A stretch of DNA of 64,000 nt. It comes from Cervus elaphus (Eukaryota; Chordata; Mammalia; Artiodactyla; Cervidae). Every line of letters begins with the position of its first letter. The first letter of the stretch is position 1. The DNA lies in the NCBI RefSeq assembly GCF_910594005.1, contig NC_057827.1:7626001-7690000 (forward strand), written 5' to 3'. This document shows, piece by piece, positions 10,291 through 21,763 of the stretch. Made by a program: the position numbers and the translations under genes. Below the pieces are notes generated by a model. It ran no database searches. It saw only the letters and a list, made by a program, of their open reading frames with translations, and was not told the origin of the DNA.

Positions 10291-11437
10291 TGCTATTTCT
10301 CCAGCAGTCAAGGTGGGCAGAGGAGGTATGGACAGATGGCACAGACCGGAGTCTCCAGCAGCCTTTGACTGATTCCCTGCATCCTCCCTGGGGGCCAAGG
10401 GGCTCCTGTTAAAGAGCAGACTTGCAGGGTGACTCCTCTGTCCTGTTCTTTCCCCATTTCAGATATAGCCCTGAAGCCAGAAACTTAGGCAGTTGGTGCT
10501 GTAATGCCATTCCCTCCTGAGTTCTAACCATCCCCTCCTGGCCCTGACAGGCCTTATTACAGCCACATGAGGCAAGAAACCCTCGCAATGTGGCACAACC
10601 ACGGTCAAACCATGGTCCCCTATTCAGAATGGGTTCCATTCCTGCCTACTTCCAACCTCTTCAAAAAAGTTCTGGTGAATGTCTTGGCAGCTAACAGTCC
10701 TGTTGAGCATCATTTGCTGGCCTGCTTCTCACCTAGATGGGGTCACAGCTCCTCAGGAGTCTTAGGATCTGGATCCACCCACATTGCACATACCAACCTC
10801 CACGGCGTGTACCTGTCTTCAGTTTCTAGAACAACCCCTACCCATTTGTCTGCCTAGGCTTTTGTACTCACTTTTCCCTGACACTAACAGCTTTGCTTTG
10901 TTTTTCTTGTCCGTTCAGAGGGCTAAACTTCTGCTGTCCATTGGGGCAGCTCTCCCCAACTAGGACTTGCAGCAGTGTTCTGCTCTGGGCATTCTCCCTC
11001 CGAGCAAGTGCTTTCTCCATGCAGCCCATCTGGCCCTGTGGACCCTTCACTTTTTCACTGGGCTGCCTCCCAGCAGCCTCCATGTCGTCAACAACTGGTG
11101 CTCAGGTGCTTGATAAACTGATATTGAATGGGTGAATGGATGAAAACGAGGTACTTGGAGGTAAATCACACAGACATTTGCCACAAGGAGCTTCTGGGCC
11201 AGCTGGAGAAGCCGTTATGTGCCCAACTAACCCAGGAGACGTTGGATCTGAGTAAGTGGGCATGGTACTCAGGAATCCCACAGAAGCCCAGGTGGCTGGT
11301 GGTGGGCAGGAGTGGCCGTGAAGTCTGGAAAGCACTACAGAAGAGGAGCTGCGTTCTGTCCCTCATGGCTTTCTAACAACAGCAACAACCACCATTGACT
11401 GCAATCCTGGGCTGCAAGTCTGCATGTGAAAAAAAAA
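10291..11437. other. GC-richer unclassified sequence, possible L2 tail
   Basis: This stretch is less AT-rich than its surroundings and has several overlapping open frames (10409-10639 minus, 10567-10857 plus, 10893-11135 plus, 11102-11335 minus), none with a recognisable domain. The segment 'ggtgctcaggtgcttgataaac...gaatgggtgaatgga' at about 11098-11142 resembles the end of an L2 or MIR-like LINE/SINE tail. I cannot assign any gene. Confidence 0.35.
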
Positions 11438-11656
11438 GTGAAAGTGTTAGTCACTCAGTCATGTCTGTCTCTTTGCGACTCCATGGGATGTAGCCCATCA
11501 GGCTCCTCTGTCCATGGGACTCTCCAGGCAAAAATACTGTGGTGGGTTGCCATTTCCTTCTCCAGGGGATCTTCCCAATCCAGGGATTGAACCCACATCT
11601 CCTGTGGCTCCTGCATTGCAGGCAGATTCCTTACAGCTGATCCACCAGAGAAGCCC
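11438..11656 (-). mobile_element. Bov-tA (Bov-A2 type) SINE, reverse
   Basis: Ruminant SINE made of a tRNA-derived head and a BovB-derived 3' tail. Reversed landmarks are 'gttagtcactcagtcatgtc', 'ctctgtccatgggactctcc', 'ggatcttcccaatccaggg' and a terminal 'agaagccc', which is the SINE start. Non-coding, Pol III type, mobilised by BovB machinery. The flanks (tgcatgtgaa on the left, tgtgtgtgaa on the right) may be a degraded TSD. Confidence 0.95.
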
Positions 11657-13224
11657 TTGTGTGTGAATATGATTACTAGAATTGTTGATTTTTGTTGTGA
11701 TTACGGTAAAAAATGAGTTTCAGGAAAACTAGATGAAGAACAGAAAGGCACGTGTTTTTTTGGTGTTTTTTTTTTTTTTTTTTTTTTTTTGCTTAGCCAG
11801 CCCCCACATGGTGCTGCATGGGGTAGGGCCACAAAGTAAGGGTTGCTTCTGGGCGGACATCTTCCCAAAACCTGGTTTTCCCTTGGGATGGCTGGCTGCC
11901 ATCTTACTCCCCTGGTGCTTCTGTGTTTCTGAGGCTGGGTCCATCTACTCTCAGGCTCTAGAGGTGTTTTAAGAGTGTAGCCCAGGAGATTTCCTGTTCC
12001 CACTGCCAGAGCACAATTGCAGGGGCTATAGCTGAGAGCTCACCTCTGGCACACAATTCTGCCATGGTTTGTAAGATGTGGCTAGTAGTAATAATCTTTC
12101 CTCCCCCAAACAAATCCCTGCTGATTATCCATGTTTCTGATTTTGAGCAGTGAGGGCCCAAGTGGTCTCCATGGTGATGATTTACGTGTGGGTCTCCTAG
12201 GAGACAATCACATGTGCAACAGACTTCAGATTCATTTTACTGCTCAAAATGTGAAGTGATTTCCTTCTCACACCACAACATGCTCAGAATCTGTAAGTTA
12301 AAATTTAGTTTTTTCTAACCATTCTTTTCCCCATGACATAAAAAATGAGCTATTCCAAAGAGGAAAGAGAGGGAGGACTTAAAGGTAACAACAACAACAA
12401 AAAAAAGCATATTGTTTCTTGAATTGTATTATAAATAACCTTTAAGAGTAAGAGATGAGCCTGGAGCATCAGAGATGGGACTTTCATGCTGTATTTTAGG
12501 GACAGTTTGGTCCAGAAGATTGGGTTCTCTGCTTAAATTTGGTGTTTCATTCAGTTTAATCTCAGATGATTTATAACACAAAGCTCTGACTGGGGCTGGG
12601 TTTGAGAAACAGTTGGACTTTGTGCATCGCATTGATTAACAGTCTGAAGTTATTACTCATCACCACAATCCCTGCTTTGTCAGAAGCATAGCCATGGAGA
12701 GTTTCCTCGCCAAAATACAGAAAAAACTCCTTTGCAACCAAAACATTCCATTTGCCTGAAAACTCAGACACCCACCAAGCTAACAGAGGCAGGCCTCATG
12801 GACGATGTCCTAATTTCCTGCGAGGGTCAGTGCTGAGACACAAAGGCAGGACAGCCCCAGGGTGGTGGCAGGAAAAATGTTTTTGCTGTGTCTTATTAAG
12901 AAGGCTTACTTATTTCTCACAAAAATAGGAATTGGGGTTCATCTCATGCTCATCCACAAGAGGGCTACCTGTTATTATTTCTTGTTGCAAAATCTCCCTG
13001 CATCACTTAGAAAGACAAAGAGGCAGGAGGCAATGAGGCAGACAGGGAGGGTGCACAGCAACCGTGGTGGAGGCCTGTCCTCCTGCTCGAGTCAGGACAG
13101 GTTAAGACGCTTCGTGAGGACCTAGAAATGTTGCAAGGACATGGCATGGCTGGTCTCTTTTTTTCCAGGAGGTTTTCTTCTAATAGGAAGCAAACATAAA
13201 CCACAGTTGTAATAAAATGCGATG
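11657..13224. other. Unclassified sequence with a 25-nt poly(T) tract
   Basis: Bases 11766-11790 are a pure T run. GC-richer sequence follows to about 12180, which reads on the minus strand like a transcript ending in poly(A), but I see no AATAAA just upstream and cannot name a source. The minus-strand lysine-rich frames at 11701-12003 and 11729-11944 arise from the homopolymer. From 12200 to 13224 I recognise no gene or repeat apart from a short CAACAACAA run at about 12391. Confidence 0.4.
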
Positions 13225-13419
13225 GCTGCTCTTAAGACTCTCTCTGTCTGATTTACTTCAGTTAATGTGATCATCTCTAGGTCCATATATGTCCATATAT
13301 GGCAACATTTCATTCTCTTTTATGTATGAGAGAAAGACAAATACCATATGATATCACTTATATGTGAAATCTAAAAATGTGATGCAAATGAAATAGACGC
13401 AGACATAGAAAACAAACTT
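13225..13419 (+). mobile_element. L1 3' end, left part, with inverted 5' piece
   Basis: From about 13323 the plus strand reads as L1 3'UTR: 'gagagaaagacaaatacc', 'tatgatatcacttatatgtg', 'cagacatagaaaacaaac'. Bases 13225-13322 are the neighbouring end of ORF2 but in reverse orientation ('tctgatttacttcagttaat', 'gatcatctctaggtccat'). Such a 5' inversion is the known product of twin priming in L1 integration. The element continues at 14108 after a BovB insertion. Confidence 0.82.
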
Positions 13420-14107
13420 CAGTTCAGTTCAGTCCAGTTCAGTCACTCAGTTGTGTCTGACTCTTTGTGACCCCATGAACCACAGCACGCCAGGCCTCCC
13501 TGTCCATCACCAACTCCCACAGTCCACCCAAACCCATGTCCATTGAGTCAGTGATGCCATCCGACCATCTCATCCTCTGTCGTCCCCTTCTCCTCCTGCC
13601 CTCAATCTTTCCCAGCATCAGGGTCTTTTCAAATGAGTCAGCTCTTCGCCTCAGGTGGCCAAAGTATTGGAGTTTCAGCTTCAGCATCAGTCCTTACAAT
13701 GAACACCCAGGACTGATCTCCTTTAGGATGGACTGGTTGGATCTCCTTGTAGTCCAAGGGACTCTCAAGAGTCTTCTCCAACACCGCAGTTCAAAAGCGT
13801 CAATTCTTTGCCGCTCAGCTTTCTTCACAGTCCAACTCTCACATCCATACATGACCACTGGAAAAACCATAGCCTTGACTAGATGGACCTCTGTTGACAA
13901 AGTAATGTCTCTGCTTTTTAATATGCTGTCTAGGTTGGTCATAACTTTCCTTCCAAGGAGTAAGCGTCTTTTAATTTCATGCTGCAATCACCATCTGCAG
14001 TGATTTTGGAGCCCCCCAAAATAAAGTCAGCCACTGTTTCCACTGTTTCCCCATCTATTTACCATGAAATGATGGGACCGGATGCCATGGTCTTAGTTTT
14101 CTGAATG
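13420..14107 (-). mobile_element. 5'-truncated BovB inserted in an L1 3'UTR
   Basis: A 688-bp BovB 3' portion on the minus strand, from reversed TTCAG units to 'gtcttagttttctgaatg'. Minus-strand translation gives BovB C-terminal pieces such as 'RRRRGRQRMRWSDGITDS' and 'VVMYGCESWTVKKAERQRI'. It splits the L1 between 'aaacaaactt' and 'tgttaccaaaatgg'. I find no duplicated target sequence; the L1 seems to lose only a few bases. Confidence 0.93.
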
Positions 14108-14375
14108 TGTTACCAAAATGGAAAATTGGAGCGGGGGGTAAATTAGGAGTTTGGGGTTAACACACACACACACCTATATGTAAAATAAGTAAACAAGAAC
14201 CTGCTGTAAAGCACCAGGAACTCTATTCAATGTTCTGTAATAACCTAAATGGGAAAAGAATTTGAAAAAGAATAGATATGTGTTATACATAGCTGAATCA
14301 TTTTGCTGTATACCTAAAACTAATACAACATTGTAAATCAACTATAACATAAATTAATTCTTTTTTAAAAAAAGA
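14108..14375 (+). mobile_element. L1 3' end, right part
   Basis: Resumes the L1 3'UTR after the BovB: 'ggtaaattaggagtttgggg', a short (CA)n at 14160-14173, 'gctgtaaagcaccaggaact', 'gctgaatcattttgctgtat', 'acattgtaaatcaactata', then an A-rich tail. Clear ruminant L1 3' terminus. Confidence 0.9.
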
Positions 14376-15890
14376 GGGGTATATTCTGAGTGTTTAGGGA
14401 GCTCAGAGAAGGGAGTGATTGATTTTGTCTGGAGAAAAGTTCTGGGCAGTGTGAAAAGTCTGATTAAAGAGAATGGACCAAGGGAGACCACAGAGTGAAG
14501 GGCATGTATTCATTAGTTGTCACAGAACAAGTTTAAACCCATCTATCCCAGAAGCCCAGAAAGGGGCCAGCAGGAGCTGAGCGCCTGCTGAGCAAAGACC
14601 TAGTCGTGCCAAAGTGCCTAGCCTGATAAGTGGAGTATCTGGACATCTGAGATCCATATTGTACTCTGGGCTTCATGCTACATCTCATTTAAGTCCAGTA
14701 GCTTCTCTCGTGGACTGGACTGTGAACATCCAAGAAGTCAGGTTTTTGTTTCAGTTATGTTTAAGTGGCACAGAAAACAATCAAATTTTTGAATAAAGAA
14801 ATGAAATACTAAACAAATGAATGTAAATACAATTAATGAAAATATAGGAAACTTTATTGATTTTCAGTTGGTCATTAGATCAGGTCAATAGATCAGATCA
14901 GGTCACTAGATCATCCTTTGGATCAGGACATGGGTTCTGAGTGTTTCTTCTTTAATATTATTCTGGTAGAATATTGACACAATATATGCACATGAAGAAC
15001 CTACCATGCTATGTAGCTTTGACAGATTAGAACTTTGCTGTTATATCCTGATATCAACTAAAAGAGAATGAAAAGAGCATCAAGCAGGCATTGCTATTTA
15101 TATCATATCTCTCTTCCATTTGTTCTACTGGAAATTACCCGGGATGAGGTTTAATTGAATTACTCAATATTCTGGCACATCAACCCATGTGCAAATTAAA
15201 AACATTACCTTTGGACAAAGCAAAAATAAGGTGAAAATATTTTTCAATAAACAAAAAACATATCAATTTCATAGTATACAACTTGAATAAAAACTAATCT
15301 TATAGATACAGTGCTTAAAAATGCATTAAAAGATGCTCTCCTAAGGTGGTCTGTGACTACAGTGTCTGTGAGCTGCAGTCAGGAGCTTAGAGTAACTTTC
15401 CGTTTGTGGGATAACCAGGCAGGTCACTGCTGCGAGCAGAAGACGGTAATGTCAATTTTGACAAATCTTTAAAATGTGTGTCCGTAAAATGACCCTAGTT
15501 CAATGACCCACAGTTAGAATGTGTACACTTGAAAAGCTTCATAAATAAAACTTCTGATTTCAATTTAAAAGATACATATACATGATATTTACAAACTATG
15601 GGATAAATTATAATCTTAACAATGAGCATCAGATTCTAACTATCAGGACAGATGGGAGAAAGAAAGGAAGGGAGGGAGGGAGAAAGACAGAATGGGAAGA
15701 AAGAGCAAAAGAGAAAAGAATAACGATTCTAAAGCTATAGAAAAGAATAAATAATTCTGTGACTGTGGTGATTATTGGATTGGGCTGTTAATCCAACAGG
15801 ATGCCACACAGCTGCCCAGAAGACATTCTTCTGCCACATGTAAGGTTCGTAAAGGTGGTGGTGACAAGAGTAATTACAACAACATTGAGG
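14376..15890. other. Unclassified sequence with small GATC-rich repeat
   Basis: A short direct repeat of TAGATCAGGTCA-like units lies at 14873-14914. A purine-only stretch is at about 15655-15715. I recognise no gene or repeat family in the remainder. The 60-codon plus-strand frame at 14614 has no motif. Confidence 0.4.
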
Positions 15891-15894
15891 ATAA

Positions 15895-16000
15895 ATACAC
15901 TATTGAAAGCAGTAAGCAATTTATCCAAGGTTAGTAAGACTAAATAGAGATGTAAGATTTTAACCCAGGATGCATGATTCCCTGACTCATGTTCTTACAC
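15895..16000 (-). mobile_element. MIR SINE fragment, reverse
   Basis: The plus strand 'agcaatttatccaaggttag' followed by 'agattttaacccaggatgca' and 'gattccctgactcatgttct' matches the reversed first half of MIR (AAGTAACTTGCCCAAGGTCA, GAACCCAGG, CTGACTCCAGAG). Confidence 0.65.
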
Positions 16001-16069
16001 ATTGTAAGAAATAGTTTAAAATTTAGATTAGCCAGTCTATGAAGGAAAATAACCTTTGGTTCATGCTTT

Positions 16070-16250
16070 CTATAGAGTGGTTCATGGAATATTTGCATCC
16101 AATGACATGGAGCATTTTTCAAAATGCAGATTCTTTGATCCAACCCTGACTCAATTAATCAGTATCTTTAGGATAGAGCTCAGGCATCGGAATTTTAACA
16201 AGCTCTGTGGTTGATTCATAAGCACATGAAAACTTGGGCATCACAGAGCC
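16070..16250 (+). mobile_element. MER5A-like hAT MITE
   Basis: 'tagagtggttcatggaatat', 'tttcaaaatgcagattcttt', 'gaattttaacaagctctgtg' and 'gattcataagcacatgaaaa' follow the order of MER5A, a non-autonomous Charlie/hAT transposon. Terminal inverted repeats are degraded and no 8-bp TSD is evident. Confidence 0.72.
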
Positions 16251-16826
16251 AACTACTTTAAGTCATGGATAATACCTTTACTGGAGGTGAGTGTTGGTAC
16301 CCTGGTACAGTACTGAATGGGAAGTGTCGGTCAGCATGGCCTCTTCATTTCCTGTTAAGGATGTAGTACATTTTTAGACTTGATTCTATAGCTTCAATTG
16401 TTTAAAAGATTTCCTGTTTATAAACGAGTCACATACTACTATCTACCCAAGAGTTTCCTGAATTTGGGACTATTTTCTTACTCTAGGCCTACACTTGATG
16501 CCATAACCCAATATCACCATCTTTACATGAGTATTTTATTTTGTCACTTGGGCAAAAGATGTCTTAACATAGTAGAAATAGCTGCAATTAATTATTTAAA
16601 TTAATCTTGATAATTTCATTCCAAGTATACCTGTTTAGAGAGCTATATACAATTTTTCAATTAAATTTTTATGCTAAATATAGTAGCCAGTTCTTAATTG
16701 CATGAGGACAATATGAAAGCATTTAACAGCAAGAAGAGAAACATGCAAACCTTGCAATTCAATATTATTATCAGTTAAACAAAGTACATAGCTGACTTTG
16801 GGGACCTTGAATTGTGATCAATGTTA

Positions 16827-16864
<38 letters not shown>

Positions 16865-17541
16865 TGTGTGTGTGCACATGTGCGTGAGCACTGGGGTAGG
16901 GATATTTTAGTCAAATCTATACTTGATATTATAACTTTTCTAAGGCTTTATTTTGATTTCTTCCTTAAAGTACAATGATCTTCACCTTCCGGGCACCTAA
17001 TATTTCCTATGGACAGATGAACTTTCTGACAAAGAGACTTAGAAATTAAGAAAAGATGCAGGATGTTGAAGCAAAACTGGATTTGTTCTATGTGATAACT
17101 TGAAAATACATTTGCAACACATAATTACACAGTTCACTGTTCATGTAAAACAGTTCTACATGTTTCACAAGAAGAGAAATATGCCCCCAAAATAAAAATA
17201 ACAGCTGAACTAGTGCCGTTAACAGGACTTCTTTGATGATGGAAATGTTCTGTATCTAAAATGCCAATACTAGAGATACTAGCCACATTGAACATTTCAC
17301 TTGAAATGTACCTAGTGCAATGGAGGAGGAGAATTTGATTTTACTTTTAAATTTAAATGGCTATATATGGCTAGTGTTGGCTAGCACAACTCTCCAGTGT
17401 AGACTAGTCCAGATATTTAAGATTTTCTCAATATACATGCTATATTTTGAAAGTATATATGTAAGAAAGTGAGAAGTAAAATATGGTATAAATAAAAGAT
17501 TTTTTGAAGGGTTTTTTTTGCAAAAGAAAATCAATACCATA
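16251..17541. other. Unclassified AT-rich sequence with (TG)n microsatellite
   Basis: Apart from the (TG)n tract listed separately I recognise nothing. The plus-strand 68-codon frame at 16398 and the minus-strand frame at 17361-17600 have no known motif; the latter runs into the mariner MITE. Confidence 0.4.
16829..16881. repeat. (TG)n microsatellite
   Basis: Sixteen uninterrupted TG units at 16829-16860, then a TT break and a further short TG run leading into 'gcacatgtgcg'. Likely length-polymorphic. Confidence 0.97.
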
Positions 17542-17543
17542 TA

Positions 17544-17622
17544 TTGGGTTGGCCAAAAAGTTTGTTTGGGTTTTCTATAAAATGCTATGGATAAATTCAA
17601 TTGAATTTTTTAGCCAACCCAA
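17544..17622. mobile_element. Mariner-derived MITE, complete
   Basis: A 79-bp palindromic element starting 'ttgggttggccaaaaagttt' and ending 'ttttttagccaacccaa'. Its ends are imperfect terminal inverted repeats, and it is flanked on both sides by TA (17542-17543 and 17623-17624), the target duplication of Tc1/mariner transposons. It matches the MITE of ruminant mariner elements and has no coding capacity. Confidence 0.92.
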
Positions 17623-17624
17623 TA

Positions 17625-17944
17625 AATTACATATAGCACAATTTTACACAACAAAAAGATTGAAAGTCATCTCTGACTTTGGGAAATGTTCCAATGTCAT
17701 ATTGCTCTGTGACCTCCATGTGGGGGCCACAGAGCTTGAGTAAATGTGCCACTGTTACTAATAGCTGCTTCCTTCTACAGTGTCTAAATGTTTGTATTGT
17801 CACTAATTCTAGCAAGAGATGAAGCCTGGGGCAGGAAATGGGGACTTTGATTCAGATGGGGAAGAAAAAATACAAGTTTTTTATTCACTTTGGGATGAGG
17901 ATTTTTGGGAAACTGTCATCTTTTCTGAATATAAAATTATAGGT
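17625..17944. other. Unclassified sequence
   Basis: No gene or repeat recognised between the MITE and the old L1. Confidence 0.4.
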
Positions 17945-19022
17945 TAACACAAAACAATGTTTTACCACTTCCTCCTGGCCTCCATAATTTTTTCAAGAGG
18001 ATTCCGCTGTCATTCAAAGTGGTTTTCCTGCATAAGTATGTAACAGGTTTGACCATGATGGATCTTTCTGTAGATTATTTTGGATTTACCCTAGTTGTAG
18101 TTTGTACAGACTCATGTATCTCCACATTTATGGATTTTACAGAATTTAGGATATTTCTAGCCGTTTTTTGAGTTTCTTTTTTCAGCTTCTCTTTCCCCTC
18201 ATCATCCTTCATTAACACTTGAGGGAAGGAGTGCCTCCTTGTTATGAGTGGGTTGAGTGGGAGTTGCAGCTTGCCAATAGACCTCTGTGGATGTCACCAT
18301 GCCTGGAATGCACCAGAGTGCCTTCACTGCCGCTACCCATGTGGTCTCCATGTATAGTGTGTTCTCTACCACTGGGAACTGCCGAAAGTTCTGGCTGTCC
18401 ACCAGGCTTCCTCTGACCCCACCCCAGTTGGAAGCAGAGAGGTGCTTCATACCAACATGTTGGCCAGGAAGTCCTGCCTCCTTATATGGTCTCCACTGAC
18501 ATTATGTGAAATGGGGGATCATTACTGCATATCAAAGATGAACATCCTAATTCCTTATCAGACTTCTCTGACACCACCCCAGAATGGGGCTGGACACCCA
18601 TTATAGCCTGTGATGTTGCAGGTTTAGGGTCCCCAGTTGGCCTTTGGTGTCCTGGGTGGATATGGGCCTGCAGAGGTTGGCTGTAGTATAGTGGTTATTG
18701 CCTAAATGTTTTCTGTCCTACTAGGCTACCCCTTTCTAGTTCCTTGGCTAGATAAAGCAGCCTTTATTTGAGCTTTTTTGCTATTGTTCTACTCCTGTTG
18801 GGATTTCTGACTCTTTAGCTTTTTTTCAGCTACAAGTCTAGAATGTATGAGGCAAAAAGAAAGCCCAGAGAATTCACTACCATATTGTCCTTGAGTCTCT
18901 CGTTCCCTGACCAGTATACCTTTTCTTTCCAGTTTGTTTTTATGATTGTTTCACATATATGTCCATGTTTCTAGTTGTATTTAGTGGAAAGAAAATAAGA
19001 ATGCATATGTACTCCATCTTTT
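17945..19022 (-). mobile_element. Old L1 (L1M-like) 5' region with ORF1 end, reverse
   Basis: The left part (about 17990-18180) resembles reversed L1M ORF1 ('ggtttgaccatgatggatct', 'tttggatttaccctagttg', 'atatttctagccgtttttt'). The right part, 18195-19022, resembles the reversed L1M 5'UTR, with repeated 'ctctgacaccacccc' and 'ggtctccactgac' modules, and finishes with 'actccatctttt', equivalent to the AAGATGG start of many L1s. If correct, internal sequence between the two parts is missing. Highly diverged; no coding potential remains. Confidence 0.55.
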
Positions 19023-19089
19023 CATATGTGAAAGTACCTGGTATAATTTTTAATATTAAATTTAAAAAAATGATAACATGGAATTCTTG

Positions 19090-19270
19090 TTATGGGGTTA
19101 GGAACTGTTCTTAGCACATTATGTATATTTCACCCTCATAATAACCCTTAACATGAGTATTTTTATTAGTCAAGTTTTCCCAGGAAGGAAACTGAGTCCC
19201 AAGGAGGTTGAGTAATTCTGCAATAGGGGTGAATTCAGCAGGCTCACACTGCCAAGGAAGGCTGGCTCCT
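19090..19270 (-). mobile_element. MIR SINE, reverse
   Basis: 'ttatgtatatttcaccctcataataaccct', 'gaaggaaactgagtcccaag' and 'gaggttgagtaattctgcaa' follow reversed MIR (TTTAATCCTCACAACAACCCT, GAGGAAACTGAGGC, AGGTTAAGTAACTTGC). Confidence 0.8.
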
Positions 19271-21568
19271 GGTGTCCCCTCTGGGGACTGATGAGAGCGT
19301 CTGTGTGGCTGACGTGGGTGGCAAGTCTGTATTAGTGTGACCCTTCTGCTGGACACTCAGTATCTGATGCATTCTTATGGTTGCTACCTGACTATGTGAC
19401 TGACCCCAGTGCAAGTGCTGGACACCAAGGCTTGTGTGGGCATCCCTGGCTGGTGACACTTTGCATGAGTGGTAACCCATCATTTTTGGGGGAGGTTATG
19501 CACCTTTCAGGACAACTGGAAGCTTACTTTCTTTATGGACCTCACCTTTCCTCCTGAATGACTTTAATCTGTGTCCTTTTACAGTAATAAACAATGACTG
19601 AGTATAATGAATCCTTTCGAGTTCTGTGAATCTTTTGAGCAAATCACTAAATGTGAGGTGGTCCTGGGGACCACCAGCAGACCAATCTCAGTTCCTATTT
19701 GTGGGGGAAAGTGGGGAAAAGTTCATCTTTTTCCAGAACCTTACCCTCAAGACTCTCACTTTAACACATGGGCTCAGTTAAATGACTGGATTATTATATC
19801 TGAAATTTGCTTCTCTCAGATACTATGTTTATGTGATATATGATAGCCAGGACTGAAGCACTGCTTCATATTAATACATTTTTTTTTCCTCCCTAGTGAT
19901 GTCTCAAACATTTTTCTTGCTAACAGATATCTCTTCATTTAAAAAATGAAAAATTAAAGATATTTCTTAATCTGGAAGAAAAAAACCTCAAACAAAGCCC
20001 ATATTTTATTAATTTCTGAGTTTCTGGGAGTAAGACAGATCACTGATTTTACCACAATGGGAATGCTTTGAATCATCCAGACAGACCCTGGGCTTGTGAC
20101 CTGTGACAGGCATTGAGTTTCAGCATTAAACTGATTCTCTGTACCATAGAGCTCCAAATTATATTAGAAATGGACCAGAAGACATTCTTAGAGTAATCTG
20201 GATAGTAGATATATTATCAAATCTTATATTTAGGAGAGATCATCATGATTTTGCTAAAGAAATTACTACTTGTATAACATAAGCCTAATAAGGTTTACAA
20301 AGTAGCTTACCTTTTGGGCCTTAAAAACATTTTCTTGCCACCAGCCCACTTTGAGAGAAGCTGATTTTTATCCATCTTCATCCCTGCCCGAGGAGCCCAA
20401 GAATCCATGGCATTTACATAGATATACTGTACCCTTCCTGTGAGTCCTGAATCAGTATTCAGACCCAACAGGGCACTTCTGTGGACAGGGAAGCTTCAGG
20501 CCAACTCTGCTTTTTCTCCAACGGCCTCTCTAGGGACTGCAGTCTCATCAGACATCAATTCCAGAAGGATCACTGGGCTGTTAAAATTAATTAATAAAAT
20601 TTTACAATTAACTTTCACAATATTAATCTCTTAATTATCCTGTAAGCAGCAATTACAGAGCTCATGGTTCTTCTGCCACCACCTCCACAATTTATATATG
20701 AAAATTAGCATTTTAACACAAAGTTCTATTACATATTGACAACTCAGAACCCTAGAGGTAATTGGAAATTGCATTTCATTAAAGGGCAAGTGTCTGAGTG
20801 GAATTTTATTCCTCAAAGCTCTGCTCTGGATTGTTATTTTGGTAACTTTTAGGGTTTGTTTGGCCAACGGTGTCCAAGTCAGCATTCCTCTTATTCCTCT
20901 TGAATTTTGATCCTGAATTATATTTTTGTCCCTCTGTCTATGACTGTTTGCAGTGTACAGAAATTAAAATTGTCAAAGGTTTTAGGCACGATGCCTTTTG
21001 GATCCTCCCTCTGCTCACACTGGTATTTGTGCACTGTGGATTGTATCAGGCCAGAGTGATCTCCTCTCCATTCCCACTTACTTAGTCTACAAGAGAGGGC
21101 TTCTCTGACTCTTAATTGCAGGAGAACATATCCAGATGCTCAGACTGGACAGTCCTCTCCTTTCCCTTGTGAAGTGGGCTTGCCAGTAGGGAGCAACTCC
21201 GGTCCTTCTCTATCACCGAGGAAGATGCCTGGAGATTCGTGTGTCTCATCCTGGGACACAGCTTGATAAGCCCTCTCACCCAGTGGCTTTAGATACATTC
21301 TTCAATGCTTGTGTTGTTCTGTACAAAAACATGTTGTTCTTTAATTCTTAGTTGGTTTGGGTACCAACTGGGTAAGAAGGACATCTTGGATGTCCAGACC
21401 CAGTTAATCCACCAGCTTGGAGACTTTGTGGGAGCAGAATGCATGAGCAGCCCACACAGTGTTGTGACCATTGCAAATGAGCCCTGAAATCACTGTCCAC
21501 AGCAAGAGACTGAATTTCATGTAATGTGATATTCAACAACAACAATAATAAATATTTCCTTTATGTGT
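19271..21568. other. Mostly unclassified; LTR-like end and a TAAT-rich stretch
   Basis: About 19560-19690 ('acagtaataaacaatgactg', 'gagttctgtgaatctttt', 'gaggtggtcctggggaccac') resembles the 3' end of an old mammalian LTR-like repeat, low confidence. About 20580-20660 is dense in TTAAT/TTAATTA motifs. The short frames at 20631-21085 have no domain I recognise. A (CAA)n run is at 21534-21549. No gene is supported. Confidence 0.4.
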
Positions 21569-21569
21569 G

Positions 21570-21763
21570 TGTGTGTGAGTCGCTCAGTTCTGTCTGACTC
21601 TTTGTGACCCCATGGACTGTAGTTTGCCAGGCTCCTCTGTCCATGGAATTTTCAGGCAGGAATACTGGATTGGGTTGTGATACCCTTCTTCAGGGAAACT
21701 TCCCAACCCAGGGATCGAACCCAGGTCTCCTGCATCATGGGCAGATTTACTGTCCGAGCCACC
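21570..21763 (-). mobile_element. Bov-tA SINE, reverse
   Basis: Reversed landmarks: 'gagtcgctcagttctgtctg', 'gtagtttgccaggctcctct', 'aacttcccaacccagggatc', 'ctgcatcatgggcagattta', ending 'gagccacc', a few bases short of the usual SINE start. Preceded by a short (TG)n, often seen at the 3' tail of this family. Confidence 0.93.

Noticed and set aside
11701..12003. Lysine-rich minus-strand frames
   Set aside because: The Lys run is the reversed poly(T) tract; no other protein feature.
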